A stretch of 64,000 nucleotides of DNA from Neisseria subflava. Lineage in GTDB: Bacteria; Pseudomonadota; Gammaproteobacteria; Burkholderiales; Neisseriaceae. How positions within the stretch are numbered: position 1 is the stretch's first letter; each line of letters begins with the position of its first letter. The DNA lies in the NCBI RefSeq assembly GCF_005221305.1, contig NZ_CP039887.1, forward strand, positions 1,116,001-1,180,000. Reading direction: 5' to 3'. Made by a program: the position numbers and the translations under genes. The notes beneath the pieces are model-generated. The model did no database searches. It saw only the letters and a program-made list of their open reading frames with translations, and was not told where the DNA came from. Positions 51,107-59,050 of this stretch are shown piece after piece.

Positions 51107-52198
51107 TTATTGCGCTGCTTCCAAAGCGGCGATTTCTTTACGCAGGTGTTTGATGGCCGGTGTTACGATGGCAACAAACATGGCCTCGCGGACGCGGCGT
51201 TGCGCCGGACTGCGCATCAGATAACCTTTCGCGCCTGCATGCAATGCGGCAGATTGAGTGGCGTTCAGTGCCAACACGGCAGCGGCTTCACGCAGTTTCA
51301 AGGTTGCCAGCGTATCAGGTTTATTGTTCCACGCATCATCGGCAAGGCGTTCGGTTTCCGCCCATGCACCGTCCAACGCGGCTTTCAAATCATCGTAGCT
51401 GTGGTCGAGGTAAGCGTTCACTTCCGCGTTCACTACATTGGCTATGCGGATAATGTCAAGCGCACCGTCAATCACACCGGCGCCGATACCTATTTGCAGC
51501 AAGATGAAACCGGCTTTAATGGTTGGAATATAAGACTGGAACTGCTCAGGCGTAGCAATCACATCTTCATCGGGAATAAACACGTCTTTAAAATTCAGGC
51601 TGTAAGTGCGCGTGCCTTCCAAACCGCAAAACTCAGGGCAATCTTGCAGGGTCACGCCTTCCCATTGGCCACCGGTAATAAACATCACATAGCTGTCGCC
51701 GACTTGGGCAGTATTCGCCCAAATATGGTCTTCGCCGATATTGGATACCCAAGGCAAAGCGCCGTTGACTTTGTAGCCGCCTTCGACACGTTCGGCTTGC
51801 AGATTGTGTTTTTCGATACCGGCAAGGTGTTTGACGGTATTGGACATACCCGTACCGGCCAAGACTTTGCCCTGCAGAATATCGGCAAGATATTTGTCTT
51901 TAACCGCTTGGTTGGGGGATTGATGCAGATACCACGCGCAAGCTGCCTGACACCATGCGCTGAACGAAGTCGCGCCGCATTCTTTACCGATTTCGCGCAA
52001 TACGGCGATTTGCGTTGCCAAACCCAAACCGTTACCGCCTTCTTCAACCGTACCGGTCGCGGCAAAACCGCCGATTTTGCCCAATTCCAGCATAAATTCT
52101 TTCGGGTACAGGCCTTTGCGGTCGATGTCGTCCACCAATGGTTTCAGCTTGCTTTTAACGAGTGCGGCAACATTGTTCAGTAAAGCTTCGCGTGTCAT
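51107..52198 (-). CDS. Acyl-CoA dehydrogenase family flavoprotein
   Basis: A 363-residue protein with the acyl-CoA dehydrogenase fold: N-terminal helical domain (LGKIGGFAATGTVEEGGNGLG), a middle beta domain with the FAD-binding LAGTGMSN and VNGALPWVSN, and a C-terminal helical domain ending in RSPAQRRVREAMFVAIVTPAIKHLRKEI. The typical catalytic glutamate region is not obvious, and the sequence is nearer to the broad DszC/SfnB-like branch, which includes flavin-dependent monooxygenases, than to fatty-acid beta-oxidation enzymes. No beta-oxidation genes are nearby. An AhpD-like gene lies upstream and a rubredoxin gene downstream on the same strand, so a redox or detoxification role is possible. 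Confidence 0.8.
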   Translation of the reverse strand: MTREALLNNVAALVKSKLKPLVDDIDRKGLYPKEFMLELGKIGGFAATGTVEEGGNGLGLATQIAVLREIGKECGATSFSAWCQAACAWYLHQSPNQAVKDKYLADILQGKVLAGTGMSNTVKHLAGIEKHNLQAERVEGGYKVNGALPWVSNIGEDHIWANTAQVGDSYVMFITGGQWEGVTLQDCPEFCGLEGTRTYSLNFKDVFIPDEDVIATPEQFQSYIPTIKAGFILLQIGIGAGVIDGALDIIRIANVVNAEVNAYLDHSYDDLKAALDGAWAETERLADDAWNNKPDTLATLKLREAAAVLALNATQSAALHAGAKGYLMRSPAQRRVREAMFVAIVTPAIKHLRKEIAALEAAQ

Positions 52199-52285
52199 GA
52201 TTTTTTCCTCTGAATAAGGTTTGAAGCGTAGATGGTTCTACTCATGAATTATTCTTGGCAACAAGGATATCCCTTGCTTTTTACT

Positions 52286-52316
52286 AAAAGGCCGTCTGAA
52301 TTTTCAGACGGCCTTT
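52286..52316 (-). terminator. Terminator after the AhpD-like gene
   Basis: Inverted uptake sequences with a 2-base spacer, directly after the stop codon. Confidence 0.85.
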
Positions 52317-52323
52317 GATGAAA

Positions 52324-52872
52324 TTAGGCAAATGCCTGCAATTCAGGGTTGATTTCAGTTTTGGCAAGGTTGTTGACGTAGTTGCACAAGGTTGCCAAAG
52401 CAACGCCCATGACGACTTCAACGGCTTGCTGTTGGTTGTAGCCTGCATCAAAGAACGCTTTCAGCTCGTCATCGGATACCGCACCTTTTTTCGCCATAAC
52501 GGCTTGGGTGAATGTCGCCAAAGCACCCAGTTTGGCATCGTCAAACTCGCCTGCAGCCAATGCGCGGGCGGCTTTGATGGATTGTTCGGACAGCAGTTTT
52601 TTCAGGGTAGCCAGTTTGGTGTGGCCGGCAACGCAGAAACCGCATTCGTTAGTACGGGCGGCGATGATTTGGACAACCTCGACTTCGCCGTCAGTCAGGC
52701 TGTTGGCCGCATTCAGCTTGCCAACTTCTTGATAAAACGCCAAAGCTTCAGGCGCATTGGCCAAAACGCCAATCAGGTTAGGAATAAAGCCGTTGTTTTT
52801 CAATACGGCTTCAATGCGTGGTTTAGCAGCTTCGGGAGCGGTTTCAACTGTGTGTATGGTCAAGCGGGACAT
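52324..52872 (-). CDS. Carboxymuconolactone decarboxylase family, AhpD-like protein
   Basis: A 182-residue helical protein of the CMD/AhpD family. The start at 52872 (MSRLTIHTVET) has GAAGG upstream. The redox motif is NECGFCVAGHTKLA, a CxxC followed by His as in AhpD alkyl hydroperoxidases, preceded by the conserved Glu (GEVEVVQIIAARTNE). Proteins with this motif reduce peroxides or act as thiol-disulfide relays; CMD members lacking the cysteines do not. It lies upstream of the acyl-CoA dehydrogenase-like gene on the same strand. Confidence 0.9.
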   Translation of the reverse strand: MSRLTIHTVETAPEAAKPRIEAVLKNNGFIPNLIGVLANAPEALAFYQEVGKLNAANSLTDGEVEVVQIIAARTNECGFCVAGHTKLATLKKLLSEQSIKAARALAAGEFDDAKLGALATFTQAVMAKKGAVSDDELKAFFDAGYNQQQAVEVVMGVALATLCNYVNNLAKTEINPELQAFA

Positions 52873-52973
52873 GTGTATAACCTTCTTATCTGGTGAAATG
52901 AAGTGCCCATCATAAGCCATCCTTCTCCATCAGAAAAAGACTTATTGGTTATTTGCCGCGAACCAAAAGTTAT

Positions 52974-53003
52974 AAGGCCGTCTGAACGGATTCAGACGGC
53001 CTT
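52974..53003 (-). terminator. Terminator after the yidB-like gene
   Basis: 13-base arms of inverted uptake sequence around a 4-base loop. Confidence 0.8.
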
Positions 53004-53021
53004 ATCAAATGATTCAACTCA

Positions 53022-53444
53022 TTATTTCATAAAGTTTTTCAGCAGCATAGAAGCGATGTCGTCCAAGCCGAAGCCATCCGCATCTTGAGCCGTGCCGTTA
53101 GGCGTGGCTTTATCGACCAAGTCAGGCAATACTTTTGCCAACAAATCGCCTGCTTGACCGGCATCCACGCCGAATTTTTGCGCGATTTGGTTTACCGTAT
53201 CGCTGCCCAAAGCATTTTGCAGGTCGCTACCGGACACAGGCAGGTTGCTGGATTGGTTGGAAACCCAGCTGCTTAGGGCATCGCCCAAACCGCCTTGTTG
53301 CAGTTGGTTGATCAAGTTGCCCACGCCGCCTTGCTGTTTCACCAAATCCATCGCCATATCGGTCAGAGAACCTTGTGCGCCGTTTTCGCTGTTGCCACCC
53401 AACATTTGAGTAGCCGCATTCAAAAGATTATCCATGAGTGCCAT
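53022..53444 (-). CDS. yidB: YidB family (DUF937) protein
   Basis: A 140-residue soluble protein of the YidB/DUF937 family. MALMDNLLNAATQMLGG, then a Gln/Gly-rich segment (NLINQLQQGGLGDALSSWVS), LQNALGSDTVNQIAQKFGVD and DLLAKVLPDLVDKATPNG are characteristic. No function is established. It appears monocistronic. Confidence 0.88.
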   Translation of the reverse strand: MALMDNLLNAATQMLGGNSENGAQGSLTDMAMDLVKQQGGVGNLINQLQQGGLGDALSSWVSNQSSNLPVSGSDLQNALGSDTVNQIAQKFGVDAGQAGDLLAKVLPDLVDKATPNGTAQDADGFGLDDIASMLLKNFMK

Positions 53445-53559
53445 GACTTTTTCCTTGTATTTGTGTCTAAAAAAAGAAAACGGAGTGTAGCAAAATTTGT
53501 ACTGAAAAAATCAGGCTTAACCAAACTAAACTTCTTTTATCCCAAAGCCGTAACAAAAC

Positions 53560-53594
53560 AAAGGCCGTCTGAAACCCGGTTTCAGACGGCCTTT
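53560..53594 (-). terminator. Terminator after ruvX
   Basis: 16-bp perfect arms of inverted uptake sequence with a 3-base loop, 13 bases past the ruvX stop. Confidence 0.88.
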
Positions 53595-53607
53595 ATAATG
53601 AATAATG

Positions 53608-54063
53608 CTATTCTTCGCGGCCATTGAAATACTCGGCCGCGCCACCTTCAAAAAACCCTTGCAAAATCGCCTGCGCCGCTACTTGGTCAAGTACGGATTT
53701 TTGTTTTCGGCCAAATACTTGGGCTTCAGCAAGCAAGCTTTCCGCGTATAGGGAAGACATCCTTTCGTCCACCCAATAAACCGGCAAGTTAAAACGTCCC
53801 TGCAAACGGCGGCCAAACTTGCGGCTCAAACGGGTCAACTCATGCTCCGTTCCGTCGGTATGTGTCGGCAGTCCGACCACAAAATACTTGGGCTGCCATT
53901 CTTTGACCAGCTTGGCAATGGCCTCGAATTTTTCATCATTGCTGTTGCCGGTTACCGTCGCCAGCGGATGGGTCATGCCCAACTCGGCATCACCCTGCGC
54001 CACGCCGATACGTGCCTCGCCGAAATCAAAGGCCAAAACCGTGCCTTTAGGTGCATCAGGCAT
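53608..54063 (-). CDS. ruvX: Putative pre-16S rRNA nuclease / Holliday junction resolvase RuvX (YqgF)
   Basis: A 151-residue RNase H-fold nuclease. The start at 54063 (MPDAPKGTVLAFDFG) overlaps the yqgE stop region by eight bases; the longer frame adds 28 unsupported residues. The acidic active-site strand is LAFDFGEARIGVA, with VVGLPTHTDGTEHE, WVDERMSS and a final DQVAAQAILQGF. YqgF is needed for 16S 5' end maturation in E. coli. The yqgE-ruvX order with overlap is widespread in proteobacteria and implies co-translation. Confidence 0.95.
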   Translation of the reverse strand: MPDAPKGTVLAFDFGEARIGVAQGDAELGMTHPLATVTGNSNDEKFEAIAKLVKEWQPKYFVVGLPTHTDGTEHELTRLSRKFGRRLQGRFNLPVYWVDERMSSLYAESLLAEAQVFGRKQKSVLDQVAAQAILQGFFEGGAAEYFNGREE

Positions 54064-54604
54064 GGCCGACTCCTGAAACCAAGGCGTTCGGATTGATGCC
54101 CAATTTTTCAAAAGCGGCGGCATAACGGAGTTCGTAAGGCACATCAAACAGAATATGCTCGTCCGCAGGGACGGTCAGCCAAACATTTTCTGCCAGCTCG
54201 CGTTCCAACTGCCCTTTACCCCATTTTGAATAACCAATGCTGATCAAAGCCTTATCAACCGCACCTTCTTTAGACAGGTTTTCAATCACATCGCGCGAAG
54301 AAGTCAGCGCGACGTTATCGGTTACCACCATGCTGTTTTGCCAGCGGCCGATCGGCGTATGCACGACATAGCCGCGCTCAATCTGAACCGGCCCGCCCAT
54401 CATCACGTTTTCATGTTGCAGGCGCAACGGGATATTGCGATCTGCGGCGGCGAAAATCATGTCCATGGTAATCGGCGAAGGCTTGTTGATGATGATGCCC
54501 AGCGCACCTTCTTCATCGTGTTCGCACACATAAATAACCGTATCCGTAAAAAACGGATCGTCCATATGAGGTATGGCAATCAGGAAATGGTTGGCTAAAT
54601 TCAT
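54056..54604 (-). CDS. yqgE: UPF0301 protein YqgE
   Basis: A 182-residue protein of the UPF0301 family. NLANHFLIAIPHMDDPFFTDTVIYVCEHDEEGALGIIINKP at the N-terminus, GGPVQIERGYVVH in the middle and GYSKWGKGQLERELAENVWLTVPAD near the end are hallmark stretches. Function is unknown. It overlaps ruvX by eight bases; creA lies 27 bases upstream on the same strand, so the three may form one transcript. Confidence 0.95.
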   Translation of the reverse strand: MNLANHFLIAIPHMDDPFFTDTVIYVCEHDEEGALGIIINKPSPITMDMIFAAADRNIPLRLQHENVMMGGPVQIERGYVVHTPIGRWQNSMVVTDNVALTSSRDVIENLSKEGAVDKALISIGYSKWGKGQLERELAENVWLTVPADEHILFDVPYELRYAAAFEKLGINPNALVSGVGHA

Positions 54605-54631
54605 ATTCTTTTAATCTATAAGCTGATTTTA

Positions 54632-55177
54632 TTATTTTTGTCCGTCGGCAACCGGCGCGTCCACCACGCACGCACCGTAAACCGCACCGCCTGCCGGTAC
54701 CGGCGTATCGGTTTTCGCATGGGCAAAACACGATACCGCGCTCAAAGAGTTTTTCGGCGAGCCTTGAACGATTTTATCGCTGTACACCAAATAAGCGAAA
54801 GACTTACGTTTCGGGTCGTAATAGCGGATAATCTGCTGGCTCTTAAATGCTATGCTGGCGCTGCGTTTGAACACTTGCCGCGGTTTCAAAACCGCAGACT
54901 CGTTATAACGGATGACTTCCGCACTTTGCACGCAGGAAACCGATGCGTCGCTGGCATCTTCTTCCAGATTGACCGTTTCTTTCAAACCGCCTTTTTTCGC
55001 GTACGAAATATAACAGGCAACCCCCTGCACATCAGGATCGTCAAAACCTTCCACTTCAATACGGTCGTTTTTACCCAGCATATGAAACACCGTACTGGCG
55101 CGTCCGATTTTATCGGTATCGTTACCGCAAGCCGCCAAAACCATGGCGCCCAACACTACTAATAAATATTTTTTCAT
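54632..55177 (-). CDS. creA: CreA family lipoprotein
   Basis: A 181-residue exported protein of the CreA family. The start at 55177 has AGGAT upstream and gives MKKYLLVVLGAMVLAAC with a lipobox Cys at residue 17, so the neisserial form is a lipoprotein. The core DKIGRASTVFHMLGKNDRIEVEGFDDPDVQGVACYISYAKKGG is diagnostic. The function of CreA is unknown despite its name. It leads the creA-yqgE-ruvX group and is divergent from the envC-like gene. Confidence 0.93.
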   Translation of the reverse strand: MKKYLLVVLGAMVLAACGNDTDKIGRASTVFHMLGKNDRIEVEGFDDPDVQGVACYISYAKKGGLKETVNLEEDASDASVSCVQSAEVIRYNESAVLKPRQVFKRSASIAFKSQQIIRYYDPKRKSFAYLVYSDKIVQGSPKNSLSAVSCFAHAKTDTPVPAGGAVYGACVVDAPVADGQK

Positions 55178-55350
55178 AATATCCTGTCGATGCAGACTGT
55201 CAGTTTCCAGGCAGACTAAACCCCGTCCGCCCACTCTATCGTTACTATATAAGACCGTTCGTCCATATTGCAACCCGATATTATTTTCAGACGGCCTGAC
55301 AGACAGTATAATCCGTCCTATTGTTCCTACTTTGATAGCAAGATCGAACC

Positions 55351-57267
55351 ATGCGTTACAAACCCCTCATTCTCGCCCTGTTGCTCAGTTTCTCCCTGCC
55401 AACCTATGCTGCCAAAGACGCGCCGAAAGAAAAAGCGGCTACCGTCAAAAAGGCTGCGCCCGTGAAAAAAGAGAAAGAAGCCGCCAAGGCAGATGTCAAA
55501 AAAGAAACCTCAAAAAAACAAGCGGTAAAAGAAAAAGAGGAAGACAAAAAAGCGGTTAAAGCCAAAGCCTCCAAAGAGAAGGAAACCGCCGACAAAAACG
55601 AACGCGCTTCAGCCAAAAACAAAACGGCTAAAACCGCCGAAGCCGCTGCAGACAATAAAAAGACCAACCGCAAAACCGAAGAGCCTAAAGAAACGGCAAA
55701 AGACAAAAAAGCCGCAGCCGCAAAATCCGGCAATGCCAAAGAACAAGACAAGAAACCTGTTGAAGATAAAAAAGACAGCAAAGCCAAAGAACCCGTAAAA
55801 AAAGCAGACACGAAGGAAACCAAAGCTAAAGAGCCTGCTAAAAAAGCGGCCGAGGATAAAAAAGACGGCAAAAAAACCAAAGAGCCCGTAAAAAAAGCAG
55901 CCGAAGACAAAAAGGCCGACGCTAAAGAAGCCAAAGAGCCTGCGAACAAAGCTGTTGAAGACAAAAAAGACGCTAAAAAAGACACAAAAACCAAAGAGCA
56001 AAACAAAAAAGCCGAGCCTAAAGTTGAGCATAAAGCCACTTCTTCAGCCGACAACGAGTTCAAAGCAGCCGTAACTGCCGCCGCCAACGATATGGAAACC
56101 AAAAAATCCCTTGCCAAACGCAACGAGGGTTTCATTATCCATGTTAATGCCACGCTCAAACAGCTGCAACAAACACGCAACAACCTCTCCGGCATCAACC
56201 GCAAACAACGCGACGCTTGGGAAAAATTCCAAAAACTCAATGCCGATGCCAACCAGTTAAAAGCCGAAGTTTCCAACACGCGTGCCCAAATTTCGCGCTT
56301 TGTGTCCGGCAACTATAAAAACAGTCAGCCCAACGCGGTCGCCCTCTTTCTGAAAAACGCCGATGCCGGTCAAAAAACCCGCTTCCTGCGTTACACACGT
56401 TATATCAACAACGCCAACGACCAAGTTATGAGAGACTTGGAAAAACAACAGAAAGAGCTGGCGGCGCAAGAACAAAAAATCAACAATGAATTGGCTTACC
56501 TGAAAAAACTGCAAGCCAATATCCAAGCTTCGTTGCGTCAACAAGGCGTGACCAATACCGCCGAACAAGCCGAAAGCCGCCGTCAAAACGCGCAAATGGC
56601 CAAAGAAGCGCAAAAGAAAATCAACCACAGAGAAAACGAGCAACGCCTCAACAATCTCTTGAAAGATTTGGAAAAACGCAAAGCCGAGCAACGCAAAGCC
56701 GAAGCCGAAGCGCGTAAAAAAGCCGCCAAAGCCCGTTTGGCTGCCGCTGAAAAAGCCCGCAAAGAGCAAGCTGCCGCCCAACAAAAAGCCGAAGCCGAAC
56801 GCGCCGCCATGTCCACGCTGACTGACGAAGACATGAAACTGCAAGCCCCGAACACCCAAGGCTTTACCGTCAGCAACGCCAACAGCTTCAGCCGTATGCA
56901 AGGCCGTCTGAAAAAACCGGTCAACGGCACACTGGCAGGCCTATTCGGTCAAGACCGCGGCGATGGCGAAGTTTGGAAAGGCGTGTTCTACAATACCGTT
57001 CCTACTCCGGTCAGCAGCATTGCCTCAGGCACGGTTACTTTTGCCGGCGAACTTGAAGGCTACAGCAAAGTAGTCGTCCTCGACCACGGCGACGGCTATG
57101 TCAGCATTTACTCCGGCCTGAACGAAATCGACATCGCCCAAAACTACGCCGTCAATGCCGGCAGCAAGATTGGCACCAGCGGCACTTTGCCGTCGGGCGA
57201 AACCGGCCTTTACCTTGAAGTCCGCTACAACGGACAAGTCATGAATCCGCTTTCATGGATTAACTGA
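55351..57267 (+). CDS. envC: EnvC-like murein hydrolase activator with degenerate LytM domain
   Basis: A 638-residue exported protein. Signal peptide MRYKPLILALLLSFSLPTYA, then an exceptionally long Lys/Ala/Glu-rich low-complexity region (about 21-235) with repeats of the KEPVKKA and DKKDxK type, then coiled coil (about 240-490), then a C-terminal M23/LytM domain (about 520-638). In the LytM domain the zinc ligands of active enzymes are lost: the HxxxD position reads WKGVFYN and the HxH position YLEVR. This is the pattern of EnvC, which activates amidases at the septum instead of cutting itself. It precedes ctpA, as envC does in many proteobacteria. The basic N-terminal extension is much longer than in E. 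coli EnvC and may be disordered. Confidence 0.9.
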   Translation: MRYKPLILALLLSFSLPTYAAKDAPKEKAATVKKAAPVKKEKEAAKADVKKETSKKQAVKEKEEDKKAVKAKASKEKETADKNERASAKNKTAKTAEAAADNKKTNRKTEEPKETAKDKKAAAAKSGNAKEQDKKPVEDKKDSKAKEPVKKADTKETKAKEPAKKAAEDKKDGKKTKEPVKKAAEDKKADAKEAKEPANKAVEDKKDAKKDTKTKEQNKKAEPKVEHKATSSADNEFKAAVTAAANDMETKKSLAKRNEGFIIHVNATLKQLQQTRNNLSGINRKQRDAWEKFQKLNADANQLKAEVSNTRAQISRFVSGNYKNSQPNAVALFLKNADAGQKTRFLRYTRYINNANDQVMRDLEKQQKELAAQEQKINNELAYLKKLQANIQASLRQQGVTNTAEQAESRRQNAQMAKEAQKKINHRENEQRLNNLLKDLEKRKAEQRKAEAEARKKAAKARLAAAEKARKEQAAAQQKAEAERAAMSTLTDEDMKLQAPNTQGFTVSNANSFSRMQGRLKKPVNGTLAGLFGQDRGDGEVWKGVFYNTVPTPVSSIASGTVTFAGELEGYSKVVVLDHGDGYVSIYSGLNEIDIAQNYAVNAGSKIGTSGTLPSGETGLYLEVRYNGQVMNPLSWIN

Positions 57268-57270
57268 TGT

Positions 57271-57312
57271 TTCAGACGGCCTGAGTGGGCTTTCCCCTTC
57301 AGGCCGCCTGAA
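57271..57312 (+). terminator. Degenerate uptake-sequence stem after the envC-like gene
   Basis: TTCAGACGGCCTGA pairs with TCAGGCCGCCTGAA (one mismatch) across 14 bases, starting four bases past the stop codon. The right copy carries a changed base in the uptake core. Confidence 0.6.
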
Positions 57313-57482
57313 TTTTCATCATAAACTACAATAAAACACGATTTTCACGCCTGTTCAGCACATTAAACAACAAACTTTTACCTTAAACTTATTGTTCCAA
57401 GCGTTTAAATCACATAAAGTCAACGGGTTCAGAGAAAACAAAAACCACTTTGCTTACTGTACACAAAAAGAAAGTCAAACGA

Positions 57483-58955
57483 ATGTCAACAAAATCCACT
57501 TTGAAAAAAGTTGCAATCTACACTCTCGGCGCATTTAGCGGCATCGCCCTCAGTCTGAGTGTACAAAGTTTTGCCGCCGAAAAAGACAAAAAAGACAACG
57601 AGGCCCTGCCCGTGCAAACCATCCGCACCATGGCAGAAGTGTACGGCCAAATCAAAGCCAATTATTACCAAGACAAACCCGACGCCGAGCTCTTTGAAGG
57701 CGCAATGAAAGGCATGGTGTCCGATCTCGATCCGCATTCCGAGTATATGGACAAAAAAGGCTATGCCGAAATGAAAGAATCCACCAGCGGCGAATTCGGC
57801 GGTCTGGGCATGGAAATCGGACAAGAAGACGGCTTCGTCAAAGTCGTTGCCCCGATTGAAGATACTCCGGCAGAACGCGCCGGCGTGAAAAGCGGCGACT
57901 TCATCGTCAAAATCGACAATACCTCTACGCGCGGCCTGACCGTCAGCGAAGCCGTCAAAAAAATGCGCGGCAAACCGGGTACCAAAATCACCCTGACCCT
58001 TTCACGCAAAAATGCCGACAAACCCATCGTCGTCAACCTGACCCGCGCCATCATCAAAGTCAAAAGCGTACGCCATCACCTGCTTGAAAAAGGCTACGGC
58101 TACATCCGCGTCTCCCAATTCCAAGAACGCACCGTTGCCGCGCTGAATGAAGCCGCACAAGCCCTTGTCAAAGAAAACAAAGGTCCGCTCAAAGGCATCA
58201 TCCTCGACTTGCGCGACGACCCGGGCGGCCTGCTCAATGGCGCAGTCGGCGTATCCGCAGCCTTCTTACAACCTGACGTCACCGTTGTCAGCACTAAAGG
58301 CCGCAACAAAAAAGAAGGCATGGTTCTCAAAGCAACTGCCGAAGACTATATCACCACCAGCGGCAAAGACCCGTTGGCCGGATTGCCTGCCGAGCTGAAA
58401 ACCATTCCTATGACCGTCCTGATTAACGCAGGCTCTGCCTCCGCTTCCGAAATCGTTGCCGGCGCATTGCAAGACCACAAACGCGCCGTCGTCGTCGGCA
58501 CACAAAGTTTCGGTAAAGGCTCAGTGCAAACCCTGATTCCGCTTTCCGGCGGCAGCGCAGTCAAACTGACCACTGCCCTTTACTACACGCCAAACGATCG
58601 CTCGATTCAGGCGCAAGGCATTGTTCCTGACGTTGAAGTCAAAGACAAAGACCGCACCTTTGAAAGCCGCGAAGCCGATTTGGTCGGCCATATCGGCAAT
58701 CCGCTGGGCGGCCAAGACGTCAACAGCAGCACTGAAACACCTGCCAACACAGAAACCAAAGCCGATAAAGACAAGTCCAAAAAAGACAAAGACGAAGACA
58801 TCTCCAGCCGCCGCATTCCAAATCCGGCCAAAGACGATCAGCTCCGTAAAGCCTTGGACTTGGTGAAAAATCCAGCCGAATGGCAAAAATCTTTGGGCTT
58901 AGCAGCGAAAAAACCTGCACCGAAAAAAGATGCAGATAAAGACAGCAAAAAATAA
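57483..58955 (+). CDS. ctpA: C-terminal processing protease (S41 family)
   Basis: A 490-residue periplasmic serine protease. The start at 57483 gives a signal-anchor (MSTKSTLKKVAIYTLGAFSG) and is preferred over a TTG 11 codons upstream. A PDZ domain (about 105-190, with GLGMEIGQEDGFVKVVAPIEDTPAERAGVKSGD) is followed by the S41 catalytic domain with the Ser/Lys dyad S320 (GSASASEI) and K345 (SFGKGSVQT). The C-terminus has a Lys/Asp-rich tail. In other bacteria CtpA trims lipoproteins or peptidoglycan hydrolases, consistent with its place after the EnvC-like gene. It ends at a terminator made of mucosa-type uptake sequences. Confidence 0.95.
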   Translation: MSTKSTLKKVAIYTLGAFSGIALSLSVQSFAAEKDKKDNEALPVQTIRTMAEVYGQIKANYYQDKPDAELFEGAMKGMVSDLDPHSEYMDKKGYAEMKESTSGEFGGLGMEIGQEDGFVKVVAPIEDTPAERAGVKSGDFIVKIDNTSTRGLTVSEAVKKMRGKPGTKITLTLSRKNADKPIVVNLTRAIIKVKSVRHHLLEKGYGYIRVSQFQERTVAALNEAAQALVKENKGPLKGIILDLRDDPGGLLNGAVGVSAAFLQPDVTVVSTKGRNKKEGMVLKATAEDYITTSGKDPLAGLPAELKTIPMTVLINAGSASASEIVAGALQDHKRAVVVGTQSFGKGSVQTLIPLSGGSAVKLTTALYYTPNDRSIQAQGIVPDVEVKDKDRTFESREADLVGHIGNPLGGQDVNSSTETPANTETKADKDKSKKDKDEDISSRRIPNPAKDDQLRKALDLVKNPAEWQKSLGLAAKKPAPKKDADKDSKK

Positions 58956-58974
58956 ACCTGTTATTTCTCAATAA

Positions 58975-59019
58975 AAAAGGTCGTCTGAAAACGATATGAT
59001 TGTTTTCAGACGACCTTTT
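58975..59019 (+). terminator. Terminator made of mucosa-dialect uptake sequences
   Basis: 18-bp perfect arms carrying AGGTCGTCTGAA in both copies, around a 9-base loop, with A and T runs outside. All other perfect inverted pairs in this window use GCCGTCTGAA. Confidence 0.9.
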
Positions 59020-59050
59020 CACACATCAAATATTCCACAGGGAAAACACC

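Noticed and set aside
55404..56312. 302-codon minus-strand frame opposite the envC-like gene
   Set aside because: Its Ser/Leu/Phe-rich product is the mirror of the Lys/Ala/Glu repeats on the other strand; no start signal and no domain.
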